A stretch of DNA of 64,000 bases from Haloferax marisrubri (lineage in GTDB: Archaea; Halobacteriota; Halobacteria; Halobacteriales; Haloferacaceae): the NCBI RefSeq assembly GCF_001469875.2, contig NZ_LOPW02000004.1, forward strand, positions 365,777 through 429,776, written 5' to 3'. The translations under genes were made by a program, and so were the position numbers. Shown here piece after piece: positions 52,768-61,686 of the stretch (its first letter is position 1; each line of letters opens with the position of its first letter). A model generated the notes under the pieces. It was given only the letters and a program-made list of their open reading frames with translations. It made no database searches and was not told the DNA's origin.

Positions 52768-54267
52768 ATGCGACTTCCGGAATCACAGGTCGCGGTGTTG
52801 AACGCCGCGAGCGCCACCGACGAACGAACGATTGCACAGCTCGCGGAGGCGACGGACCAGAAGCCCGAGACGGTGACGGGCGCGGTCTTCGACCTCCGCG
52901 ACGAGGGACTCGTCTCGGTCACGGAGACCGCGGAGGAGTCCGTCGAACTGACAGACGAGGGCGTCGAGTACGCCGACGAGGGCCTCCCCGAGGTCCGTCT
53001 CTACCGCGCCGCGCTCGACGTGGGCGACGGCGACGCGGTCCCGATGGGACAGGTCATCGGCGCGTCCTCCCTCGGCGGCCCGCAGGTCGATATCGCGCTG
53101 TCGAACTTCGCGCGCAAGGGCTACGGACACATCGACTCGGGCGAACTCGCGCCCGACGCGGACGCCGACCCCGACGCCGACGAGGAGGCCGCCGCGCTCG
53201 CGGCCCTCGACGCGGGCGAGTCCGTCGACGCCGACGTGCTCGACCAACTCGAATCGCGAAAACTCGTGGTCCGCCACGAGCGAACCATCCGCGCCGTCAC
53301 CCTCACCGACGAGGGCGTCACGGCGCTGATGGAGGGCGTCGAGGCGGCCGAGACGGTCGACCGCCTCACCCCCGAGATGCTCACCTCCGGCGAGTGGGAA
53401 GACGTGGAGTTCACCGAGTACAACGTCGAGGCCGACGCGCCCGAGGCCCGCGGCGGCAAGAAGCACATCCTCCGGCAGACCGCCGACCGCGTGAAGGACG
53501 TGCTCACCGGCATGGGCTTCGCCGAGATGGAAGGCCCGCACGCCGACGCGGACTTCTGGATTAACGATTGTCTGTTCATGCCGCAGGACCACCCGGCGCG
53601 CACCCACTGGGACCGCTTCGCCCTCGACGTGCCGCCGATGGAGGACATCCCCGAGGACCTCATCGACAACGTCCGCGACGCCCATCTCAACGGCGTCGGC
53701 GACGACGGCGACGGCTACCACTCGCCGTGGTCCGAGGACTTCGCGCGGGCCATCGCGCTCCGCGGCCACACCACGTCGCTGTCGATGCGCTACCTCTCGG
53801 GCCACGAGGTCGGGGAGCTAGAGCCGCCGCAGCGGTACTTCTCGGTCGAAAAGGTGTACCGCAACGACACGCTCGACCCGACGCACCTGCTGGAGTTCTA
53901 CCAAATCGAGGGCTGGGTGATGGCCGAGGACCTCTCGGTGCGCGACCTGATGGGCACCTTCGAGGAGTTCTACTCTCACTTCGGCATCACGGACATCCAG
54001 TTCAAGCCGCACTACAACCCCTACACGGAGCCGTCGTTCGAGCTGTTCGGCCGACACCCCGAGACGGGCGAACTCATCGAAATCGGCAACTCCGGTATGT
54101 TCCGCGAGGAGGTGCTTCGCCCGCTCGGCGTCGAGTGCGACGTGATGGCGTGGGGCCTCGCCTTAGAGCGCCTGCTGATGCTCATGTACGGCTTCGACGA
54201 CATCCGCGACGTGCACGGAACGCTGTGTGACCTCGACCTGCTCCGCGAGACGGAGGTGCTCAAGTAA
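52768..54267 (+). CDS. pheS: Phenylalanyl-tRNA synthetase alpha subunit
   Basis: 499 residues, archaeal-type PheS. Residues 1-220 are winged-helix domains (LPESQVAVLNAASATDERTIAQLAEATDQKPETVTGAVFDLRDEGLVSV) that contact tRNA. The class II catalytic core follows, with motif 2 DPTHLLEFYQIEGW and motif 3 GLALERLLMLMYGFDDIRD. ENPAR-like HPARTHWDRF is also present. ATG 52768 has no ribosome site. The gene stop overlaps the pheT ATG (TAATG), so alpha and beta are coupled. Preceded by the Phe-rich leader. Confidence 0.96.
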   Translation: MRLPESQVAVLNAASATDERTIAQLAEATDQKPETVTGAVFDLRDEGLVSVTETAEESVELTDEGVEYADEGLPEVRLYRAALDVGDGDAVPMGQVIGASSLGGPQVDIALSNFARKGYGHIDSGELAPDADADPDADEEAAALAALDAGESVDADVLDQLESRKLVVRHERTIRAVTLTDEGVTALMEGVEAAETVDRLTPEMLTSGEWEDVEFTEYNVEADAPEARGGKKHILRQTADRVKDVLTGMGFAEMEGPHADADFWINDCLFMPQDHPARTHWDRFALDVPPMEDIPEDLIDNVRDAHLNGVGDDGDGYHSPWSEDFARAIALRGHTTSLSMRYLSGHEVGELEPPQRYFSVEKVYRNDTLDPTHLLEFYQIEGWVMAEDLSVRDLMGTFEEFYSHFGITDIQFKPHYNPYTEPSFELFGRHPETGELIEIGNSGMFREEVLRPLGVECDVMAWGLALERLLMLMYGFDDIRDVHGTLCDLDLLRETEVLK

Positions 54268-56030
54268 TGCCCGTAGTCGACGTTCAACCCGACGAACTGC
54301 GCCGCCTGACCGGCCACGAAGACAAGTCCGACGAGGAGTTCAAAGACGACCTGTTCGCGCTCGGACTGGAGTTCGAGGGCGTCACCGACGACGGGGCGTT
54401 CCAACTCGAGTTCGGTCCCGACCGCCTCGACCGCCTGTCGGTCGAAGGCGTCGCCCGCTCGCTTCGCTACCAGTACGGCGACGCCCGCGGCGTCTCCGTG
54501 CCGAACACGAACGACCCCGACTGGACCTTCGTCGTCGACGACGACGTTCCCGACGAGCGCCCCTACGTCACGGGCGCGGTCGTCCGCGGGGTCGACCTGG
54601 ACGACGCGGCGCTCGACTCGCTCATCCAGTTGCAGGAGAAGCTTCACGCGACGATGGGCCGCAAGCGCGCCAAGGGAGCCATCGGCATCCACGACCTGAC
54701 GATGCTGAAAGGCGACGTGCTCTCGGAGAACGCCTCCGGCAACTCCATCACGTACACGGGTATCGAACCCGACGGCGACACCTTCGTCGCGCTCGACTCC
54801 AACGACGAACTCACGCCCGCCGAGGTGCTCGAACAGCACGACACCGGGCGGAAGTACGCCGACCTCGTGAGCGAGTACGACCGCTACCCGGCCATCTACG
54901 ACGAAATCGGCCTGTTCTCGTTCCCGCCGGTCATCAACGGCCGCCGGACCGAGGTCTCGACGGACTCCCGCGACCTGCTCGTCGAACTCACCGGCACCGA
55001 CCAGTGGACCATCGACCGGATGTGCAACATCATCTGCTACGCGCTGGCCGCCCGCGGGGCGACCATCGAGGAGGTCGAGGTCCAGTACGAGACGGGCACC
55101 GTCGCCAAGCCCGACTTCGAAGTCGAGACGAAACACGTCTCCCACGACCGCATCGAGACGGTCCTCGGCGTCGAGTTGGAGATGGACGAGGTCATCGACC
55201 TGTTCGAGCGCTCCGGCCTCGACGCGAACGCCGAACTCGCCGAAGAGACCGTCTACGAGGTCTCCATTCCGCCGTACCGCGTGGACGTGCTCCACCCGCT
55301 CGACCTCGTGGACGACGTGGGGCGCGCCTACGGCTTCAACGAACTCGAACCGCGCTACCCCGACGTGGGGACGGTCGGCCAGCGCCACGAGCGCTCCCGA
55401 CTCGAAGACGCCGTCCGCACCTCGCTCGTCGGCCTCGGCTTCGAGGACCTGCTCAACTTCCACATGATTTCGGAGGAGGAGAACTACGAGCGCATGGACG
55501 TCGAGGTCGGGTCCGACGTTCCCGCGAGCGAAGCGAGTGGGAGCTCGCCGGAACAGCGTTCCGGCGGTGTGCTCGGCGGCGGCGAACCCGCCTCCATCAC
55601 CGAACCGTACAGCGAGGACTACACCATGCTTCGGACGTGGGTGCTGCCCTCGCTGACGATGGTGCTGGAGAACAACACCCACCGGGCGTACCCGCAGGAC
55701 CTCGCGGAAATCGGCCACGTGGCCCACCGCGACGACGACGAGAACACCCGCGTCGCCGAGGCCCGCCACGTCGCGGCCGTCCTCGCCCGCCACGACGCGA
55801 CCTACGAGGACGCGAAGGCCCGCCTCGCGGCGCTCTGCCGCGACTTCGACGCGGAACTGGAGACGCCCGTGACCGAGCATCCGTCGTTCATCGACGGCCG
55901 CACCGCCGCGGTCGTCATCGACGGCGAGGAAGTCGGCGTCGTCGGCGAACTCCACCCGAAGGTCATCGTCGACCACGACCTCGAACTGCCGGTCGCGGCG
56001 TTCGAGTTCGACCTGTCGGCGCTGGCGTAG
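54267..56030 (+). CDS. pheT: Phenylalanyl-tRNA synthetase beta subunit
   Basis: 587 residues, archaeal/eukaryal-type PheT, shorter than bacterial versions. It contains the B3/B4 domain (GRKRAKGAIGIHDLTML, INGRRTEVS), B5 (SHDRIETVLGVELEMDEVIDLFERSGLDA and IPPYRVDVLHPLDLVDDVGRAYGF) and a catalytic-like core without active site. Between about residues 412 and 440 there is a Ser/Gly/Glu-rich insertion (SEASGSSPEQRSGGVLGGG) encoded by a palindromic stretch, which looks like a loop expansion. The last codons are part of a 58-base duplicated block (see 56007-56160). Confidence 0.95.
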   Translation: MPVVDVQPDELRRLTGHEDKSDEEFKDDLFALGLEFEGVTDDGAFQLEFGPDRLDRLSVEGVARSLRYQYGDARGVSVPNTNDPDWTFVVDDDVPDERPYVTGAVVRGVDLDDAALDSLIQLQEKLHATMGRKRAKGAIGIHDLTMLKGDVLSENASGNSITYTGIEPDGDTFVALDSNDELTPAEVLEQHDTGRKYADLVSEYDRYPAIYDEIGLFSFPPVINGRRTEVSTDSRDLLVELTGTDQWTIDRMCNIICYALAARGATIEEVEVQYETGTVAKPDFEVETKHVSHDRIETVLGVELEMDEVIDLFERSGLDANAELAEETVYEVSIPPYRVDVLHPLDLVDDVGRAYGFNELEPRYPDVGTVGQRHERSRLEDAVRTSLVGLGFEDLLNFHMISEEENYERMDVEVGSDVPASEASGSSPEQRSGGVLGGGEPASITEPYSEDYTMLRTWVLPSLTMVLENNTHRAYPQDLAEIGHVAHRDDDENTRVAEARHVAAVLARHDATYEDAKARLAALCRDFDAELETPVTEHPSFIDGRTAAVVIDGEEVGVVGELHPKVIVDHDLELPVAAFEFDLSALA

Positions 56031-56160
56031 GCGTTCCGGCGGTTGTTTTTGGTCCAGATTTTTGCGCGACGAGCGGTGCGAGTCGCGGAAAAAGGTGGGA
56101 GCTTCGACCTGTCGGCGCTGGCGTAGGAGTTCCGGCGGTCGTTTTTGGTCCGGGTTTTTG
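56007..56160 (+). repeat. Direct duplication of the pheT 3' end and terminator
   Basis: A 58-base block (56007-56064), which encodes the last PheT codons FDLSALA and stop and the following T-runs, recurs at 56103-56160 with 54 of 58 identities and a 96-base offset. Each copy holds GTTTTTGGTCC then a second T-run, so there are four T-runs in all. The second copy lacks any gene upstream. It appears to be a partial tandem duplication of a gene tail with its terminator. Confidence 0.75.
56044..56063 (+). terminator. pheT T-run terminator
   Basis: TGTTTTTGG followed by AGATTTTTG within 20 bases after the pheT stop: two runs of five T in GC-rich DNA, the form of archaeal intrinsic terminators. The duplicated copy at 56140-56159 repeats it. 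Confidence 0.6.
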
Positions 56161-56279
56161 AGAGTCCACGAACCGAAACCGAATAACCTCGGGTAATTTC
56201 ACATCGTCAGTAATTCTTTTCGTGCATTTGGTCAGAACGCGATAGAAACCTTTAGGACGCGAGTCGTCGCGTTTTCTGT

Positions 56280-57485
56280 ATGAACGATAATGATGTTCGT
56301 CGCGAGACGCTGGCGGTGACCCACGGCGAGCGCGGGCAGGCCCCGGCCCCGGGCGTCGAGGACGTCGTCGTTCCGGTCCACCTCTCTTCGACCTACGCGG
56401 TGCCGAGCATCGACCCCGACGCGGACCTGGAAACGCTCGACCCCGACGCGGGCGAGTACCTCTACTCGCGGCTGTCGAACCCGACGCGGAACGCGCTGGA
56501 ACACCGGCTCGCGGCGCTCGAAGGGGCCGACCACGCGCTGGCGTTCGTCTCCGGCACGGCGGCCATCGCCGCGACGATGACCGCGGTGGTCCGGCCGGGC
56601 GACCACATCGTCGCGTTCGAGGACCTCTACGGCGGGACGAAGACGATGCTCAACCGGCTGTTCGCCGACCGGCTGAACGTGGACGTGTCGTTCGTGGACG
56701 CCACCGACCCCGAGAACGTCGCGGCCGCGATGCGCGAGGAGACCGCGCTCGTCTGGATGGAGACGCCGACGAACCCGCTCATGCATCTCTGCGACATCGA
56801 GGCCATCGCGGCCATCGCCGACGAGGGGGACGCGGTCTTCGGCGTGGACAACACCTTCCTCAGCCCGCAGTTCCAGAACCCGCTGTCGCTCGGGGCCGAC
56901 GTGGTCGTCCACAGCACCACGAAGTACCTCAACGGCCACTCCGACTCTATCGGCGGCGCGGTCGTCACCGACCGCGAGGACGTACTGGAGGAGATCACGT
57001 TCCTCCAGCGCGTCGGGATGGGGTCGATGCTCTCACCGTTCGACTCCTACCTGACGCTCCGGGGCATCAAGACGCTCCCGCTGCGGATGCGCCAGCACGA
57101 GGCCAACGCGATGGAAATCGCCGAGTTCCTCGAATCCCACGAGGCCGTGACGCGGGTGTTGTACCCGGGGCTGGAGTCCCACCCGCAACACGACCTCGCG
57201 GCGCGCCAGCAGTCCGGATTCGGCGGGGTGCTGTCGTTCGAACTCGACACCGACCTCGACGGGACCGCGGAGTTCCTCGGCGAACTCCGGGAGTTCCCGC
57301 TGGCGGTCAGCCTCGGCGGCGTCGAGAGCCTCATCGAGCACCCGGCGACGATGACGCACTCGCCGCTCTCGCAGACCGAACGCGACGCGCTCGGTATCTC
57401 CGATTCGCTCCTCCGGATGTCCGTGGGCGTCGAGCACGTCGACGACCTTCGTTCGGACCTCGCGTCGGCGCTGTCGGTCCTGTAG
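56280..57485 (+). CDS. metB: Cystathionine gamma-synthase/lyase family enzyme
   Basis: 401 residues, PLP enzyme of the same superfamily as the metY copies but of the shorter CGS/CGL type. PLP lysine K215 in HSTTKYLNGHSDSIGGA, the CGS/CGL signature of HSxTKYxNGHSD. YLYSRLSNPT near 61 and SLGGVESLIEHPATMTH near the C-terminus are also typical. Whether it synthesises or cleaves cystathionine, or acts as a methionine lyase, cannot be decided by eye. A TATA-like CCTTTAGG about 30 bases before the ATG suggests its own promoter, downstream of the duplicated pheT terminators. Confidence 0.88.
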   Translation: MNDNDVRRETLAVTHGERGQAPAPGVEDVVVPVHLSSTYAVPSIDPDADLETLDPDAGEYLYSRLSNPTRNALEHRLAALEGADHALAFVSGTAAIAATMTAVVRPGDHIVAFEDLYGGTKTMLNRLFADRLNVDVSFVDATDPENVAAAMREETALVWMETPTNPLMHLCDIEAIAAIADEGDAVFGVDNTFLSPQFQNPLSLGADVVVHSTTKYLNGHSDSIGGAVVTDREDVLEEITFLQRVGMGSMLSPFDSYLTLRGIKTLPLRMRQHEANAMEIAEFLESHEAVTRVLYPGLESHPQHDLAARQQSGFGGVLSFELDTDLDGTAEFLGELREFPLAVSLGGVESLIEHPATMTHSPLSQTERDALGISDSLLRMSVGVEHVDDLRSDLASALSVL

Positions 57486-57575
57486 GAAGTCACCGCTCTC
57501 GCGCCCGAATTCCGTTCCCTCGGGCACTTAACCGAGGCGTTTAACAGTCCGCCCGGCTGTAGGTACGCCAACGCA

Positions 57576-60188
57576 ATGCCGAGCGGAGAATACGATCCGG
57601 AAACCGTCGAGGCGAAGTGGCAAGAGAGGTGGGTCGACGAAGACCTGTACGCGTACCCGGAGCGTGCGGTAGACCCCGACACCGTCTTCTCCATCGACTC
57701 ACCGCCGCCGACGGTGTCCGGGAGCCTCCATTGGGGCCACGTCTACGGCTTCACCCTCCAGGACTTCGTCGCCCGGTTCAACCGGATGCGCGGCGACGAG
57801 GTGTACTTCCCGTTCGGCTACGACGACAACGGCATCGCGTCGGAGCTCCTGACCGAGGACGAACTCGGTATCAAACACCAGGACTACGAGCGACGCGAGT
57901 TCCAGAAGCTCTGCCGCGAGGTCACGGCGGAGTACGAAGGCGAGTTCACGGAGAAGATGCAGAACCTCGGCATCTCCATCGACTGGGACCAGACGTACCA
58001 GACGATTTCGCCCGAGGTCCAGCGCGTCTCTCAGCTCTCCTTCGTCGACCTCTACGAGAAGGGTCGGCAGTACCGCCAGCGCGCGCCAGCCATCTGGTGT
58101 CCCGAGTGTGAGACCGCTATCTCGCAGGTCGAGACCGAAGACGACGAGCAGGGCTCGCACTTCCACGACATCGAGTTCGGCGTGGCCGATTCCGAGGAGT
58201 CGTTCGTCATCTCCACGACGCGCCCCGAACTGCTCCCCGCCTGTGTCGCCGTCTTCGTCCACCCCGACGACGACGACAACGCGCACCTCGTCGGGCAGGA
58301 AGCCGAGGTCCCGCTGTTCGGCCAGCGGGTTCCCATCCTCGAAGACGAGCGCGTCGACCTGGAGACGGGCACGGGCCTCGTCATGTGCTGTACCTTCGGC
58401 GACCAGACCGACATCGAGTGGTATCAGGCCCACGACCTGCCGCTCCGCGTCGCCATCGACGAGTCCGGCACGATGACCGAGGAGGCAGACGAGTACGCCG
58501 GTCTCTCCGCCGACGAGGCGCGGGAGGCCATCGTCTCCGACCTCGACGACGCCGGGGCGCTCCTCGACAAGCGCGCCATCACGCACACGGTCAACGTCCA
58601 CGAGCGGTGTGGAACGAGCGTCGAGTTCCTCGTCAAAGACCAGTGGTACATCAAACTGCTCGACAAGCGCGAGGAGTACCTCGAAGCCGGCGAGCAGATG
58701 GACTGGTACCCCGAGAAGATGTTCACGCGGTACAAGAACTGGATAGAGGGGCTCCAGTGGGACTGGGCCATCTCTCGACAGCGCTCCTCGGGGATTCCGT
58801 TCCCCGTCTGGTACTGCGAGGACTGTGAACACGTCGTCGTCGCCGACCGCGAGGACCTGCCCGTCGACCCGCTCTCTGACGACCCGCCGGTCGACGCCTG
58901 TCCCGAGTGCGGCCACGACGAGTTCGCCGCCGAGGACGACGTGTTCGACACGTGGGCGACCTCGTCGCTCACGCCCCTCATCAACGGCGGCTGGGACTGG
59001 AACCCCGAGACGGAGGAGATGGAACTCGACCGGCCCGAACTCTACCCGTTCGACATGCGCCCGCAGGGCCACGACATCATCTCCTTTTGGCTGTTCCACA
59101 CGGTCGTCAAGTGCTACGAGCACACCGGCGAGGTCCCGTTCGACAGCGTCATGATAAACGGGATGGTCCTCGACGAGAACCGCGAGAAGATGTCGAAGTC
59201 CGTCGGCAACGTCGTCTCGCCCGACGAGGTCTTAGAGAAGTTCCCGGTCGACGCCGCCCGCTACTGGGCCGCCGGGAGCGCCGTCGGCGACGACCTGCCG
59301 TACCAGGAGAAGGGCCTCGTCGCGGGCGAGAAGCTCATGCGGAAGCTCTGGAACGCCTCCAAGCTCGTCGAGAGCCTCACCGAGGACGCGCCCGCCGAGT
59401 TCGACCACGACGACCTGAAGGCCATCGACCGCTGGCTTCTGGCCTCGCTCGACCGCGAACTCGAGTTCGTCACGGAGAAACTGGAGAACCGCGAGTTCTC
59501 GAAGGCGCGCGACCGCCTCCGCAGTTTCTTCTGGCACACGTTCTGTGACGACTACCTCGAAATCGCCAAACAGCGCGTCCGCGAGGGCGACGACCCCTCG
59601 GCGGCGTACACGCTCCAGACCGCCCACAAGCGGTTCCTGACCTGCTTCGCGCCCATCCTCGCGCACGTCACGGAGGAGCTGTGGCGCGACATGTACGACG
59701 AGGCGAGCGTCCACGACCAGTCGTGGCCCGAACCGCTCGGCCTCGACGCCGACGTGGCGGCCGGCGAGACGGCGATGGCCGTCGTCGGCGCGCTCCGCAA
59801 GTACAAAAGCGACAACCAGCTCTCGATGAACGCCCCGGTCGACCTCGTGCAGGTGTACGGCGACATCCACGGCTTCGAGGAGGACGTGAGTGGCGTCATG
59901 CACATCGAGGACCTCGAACTCCTCGACGAGGAGCCCGAAATCGAGTCGGTCGTGACCGGCGTCGACCTCGACTACTCGCTCGTCGGCCCCGAGTACGGCG
60001 CACAGGTTCCGGACATCGAGGCCGCGCTCGAAAGCGACGACTACGAGGTCGAAGACGGCGTGATGCACGTCGCGGGCGTCGAACTCGACCCCGAGATGTT
60101 CACCATCGAGGAGTCCCGCGAGTACGTCGGCGAAGGCGACATGCTCGAAGCCGGCGACGCCATCGTCATCGTCCAGCACGCCGACTGA
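57576..60188 (+). CDS. valS: Valyl-tRNA synthetase
   Basis: 870 residues, class I. HIGH is HWGH (52-55) after PPPTVSGSL; KMSKS is at 538-542 (REKMSKSVGN). The editing (CP1) domain runs from about 170 to 330 with FVISTTRPELLPACVAV and GTGLVMCCTFGDQTDIEW. Zinc-type Cys pairs CPEC (ca. 177) and CEDC/CPEC (ca. 418-448) are present. The anticodon-binding domain follows 600. PTVSG with GYDDNGIASE marks the archaeal ValRS. A TATA-like GTTTAAC about 32 bases before the ATG is the likely promoter; an inverted repeat CCTCGG-N8-CCGAGG lies just upstream of it. Confidence 0.96.
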   Translation: MPSGEYDPETVEAKWQERWVDEDLYAYPERAVDPDTVFSIDSPPPTVSGSLHWGHVYGFTLQDFVARFNRMRGDEVYFPFGYDDNGIASELLTEDELGIKHQDYERREFQKLCREVTAEYEGEFTEKMQNLGISIDWDQTYQTISPEVQRVSQLSFVDLYEKGRQYRQRAPAIWCPECETAISQVETEDDEQGSHFHDIEFGVADSEESFVISTTRPELLPACVAVFVHPDDDDNAHLVGQEAEVPLFGQRVPILEDERVDLETGTGLVMCCTFGDQTDIEWYQAHDLPLRVAIDESGTMTEEADEYAGLSADEAREAIVSDLDDAGALLDKRAITHTVNVHERCGTSVEFLVKDQWYIKLLDKREEYLEAGEQMDWYPEKMFTRYKNWIEGLQWDWAISRQRSSGIPFPVWYCEDCEHVVVADREDLPVDPLSDDPPVDACPECGHDEFAAEDDVFDTWATSSLTPLINGGWDWNPETEEMELDRPELYPFDMRPQGHDIISFWLFHTVVKCYEHTGEVPFDSVMINGMVLDENREKMSKSVGNVVSPDEVLEKFPVDAARYWAAGSAVGDDLPYQEKGLVAGEKLMRKLWNASKLVESLTEDAPAEFDHDDLKAIDRWLLASLDRELEFVTEKLENREFSKARDRLRSFFWHTFCDDYLEIAKQRVREGDDPSAAYTLQTAHKRFLTCFAPILAHVTEELWRDMYDEASVHDQSWPEPLGLDADVAAGETAMAVVGALRKYKSDNQLSMNAPVDLVQVYGDIHGFEEDVSGVMHIEDLELLDEEPEIESVVTGVDLDYSLVGPEYGAQVPDIEAALESDDYEVEDGVMHVAGVELDPEMFTIEESREYVGEGDMLEAGDAIVIVQHAD

Positions 60189-60254
60189 AGCGGCGACTCG
60201 GTCGTTTTCGTTCGCGTTCTTTTCCCGGTAGTCGGTCGCCCAGCCGATGGCTCG

Positions 60255-61592
60255 TCAGTCGTCGCGGTTCGGCACCGGCGTCTCGGTATCGGCCTCGGTC
60301 TCAGTTTCCGTCTCGGTCTCCGACTCGGCTTCAGCCTCGGCTTCGCCGCCGTCGAAGGCGGCTCGCACCGCCGCCGCGTCTTCGACGTGGGGAACCGTCA
60401 TCGGATGGTTCGCGTTCGCGTCGTCGGCGTTGACTTCCTCGGGGTCGGGGACGGTGAGTTGCACGTCCGGGCCCGTGTCCGCGTCCGTCTCGAATCGCAC
60501 CGTCTCCGTACCGAACAGGCGGTCGACGGCGTCGGTGGACACGCTGACGTCGGTGACGGCGTCGCGTTCGAGGCGGGATTGGGGTTCGCCCAACAGCGTG
60601 TCGTGAGCGACGAGTACGTCGTCGTAGCACCGAAACTCGACGGGCCCGGTGGCGAGGTAGCGGGAGGTTCCCCGGACGGCACCGAACGCGGCGGCGAGGG
60701 CGAGCGGCGCGAGCGCGACCGTCCACGCGCCGAAGAAGACGAGCGCGGCGGCGACGCCGTAGCACCACAGCACGCCGCTGGTGACCGTGTACCGGAGGCT
60801 TCTGTAGGCCGCATCGGCGAGGGCGACCGCGCGGGTTGGCGTGGTTCGATAGGTCGGCGCTCTTTTCGGTTCCTCGACCGGAACCGGTTCTATCTCCGTC
60901 TCCTCGCTTCCGTAGAGGCGGTAGAAGACGCCCCGCTTTTCGCTCCGTTCGAGCTGGAGCGCGCGGAGGTCGTAGAGGAGTTTCAGGCCGACGAGCGCCG
61001 CGAGGAACGCTTCGTTATCGAACTCGACCGCGAACGGCCCGACGGCGAACATCAGCAGTCCGACGGCGAACAGGAGTTTGAACGGGGGCAGGAGCACCGA
61101 CCGGGCGGAGTGGTCGCGGTAGCCGCCCGCCGCAAAGTATCCGGTGACCGTTTCGACGCCCCGTCCGACGAACACGCCCACGCCGCCCAGAAGGATTTGC
61201 CCGGCGACCTCCTCGGTGACGACCGGGTCGGTCAGGCTGAACGTGAGGAACGCGACGCCGAGTTCGAGCGGGACGAGCAGGAACGCCGCGATGAGGAACG
61301 TCGGGACGTTCCGCGGGTAACACGGTGGGAGCGGTCCGGGGAGCGAGACCGACCCCCTCTTGGCCTGTAACGGGCCGAACAGTCGGTCCCCGTCGCCGAT
61401 GGCGTTGTTGGGTCGCTTGACCGCGAAGGGTATCTTCACGAGCGTCCAGCACAGCACGACGGCGATTTCGGCGACGAACACGCCGAAGAGCACGGTCGGG
61501 GACCACCCGAGGAACAGGACGCCGACCGGCGCGACGGCGTTCGAGGCGAGGACCGCGAGCACACCGGAGTCGCGAGGAGCGGGAGGGCGCAC
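60255..61592 (-). CDS. DUF6498-like membrane protein
   Basis: 445 residues with six or more hydrophobic spans in two groups (about 10-55, 95-205, 275-315). The opening VLASNAVAPVGVLFLGWSPTVLFGVFVAEIAVV and RPNNAIG match the haloarchaeal DUF6498 family from memory. A soluble domain with AVTDVSVSTDAVDRLFGTETVRFET (about 345-375) resembles a PH-like bacterial membrane domain (bPH2 type). The tail is a Glu/Thr repeat (ETETETETEADTET). GTG start at 61592. It converges with valS. Function unknown. Confidence 0.75.
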   Translation of the reverse strand: MRPPAPRDSGVLAVLASNAVAPVGVLFLGWSPTVLFGVFVAEIAVVLCWTLVKIPFAVKRPNNAIGDGDRLFGPLQAKRGSVSLPGPLPPCYPRNVPTFLIAAFLLVPLELGVAFLTFSLTDPVVTEEVAGQILLGGVGVFVGRGVETVTGYFAAGGYRDHSARSVLLPPFKLLFAVGLLMFAVGPFAVEFDNEAFLAALVGLKLLYDLRALQLERSEKRGVFYRLYGSEETEIEPVPVEEPKRAPTYRTTPTRAVALADAAYRSLRYTVTSGVLWCYGVAAALVFFGAWTVALAPLALAAAFGAVRGTSRYLATGPVEFRCYDDVLVAHDTLLGEPQSRLERDAVTDVSVSTDAVDRLFGTETVRFETDADTGPDVQLTVPDPEEVNADDANANHPMTVPHVEDAAAVRAAFDGGEAEAEAESETETETETEADTETPVPNRDD

Positions 61593-61686
61593 GAATTGTC
61601 AATCGAATAGGTTGAAAATCAGTCTTCGGTTCGACACCGATACGCGGGCGGTTGGTTGTCGCAGTAGGTGGTCGTCGCGGACGACG

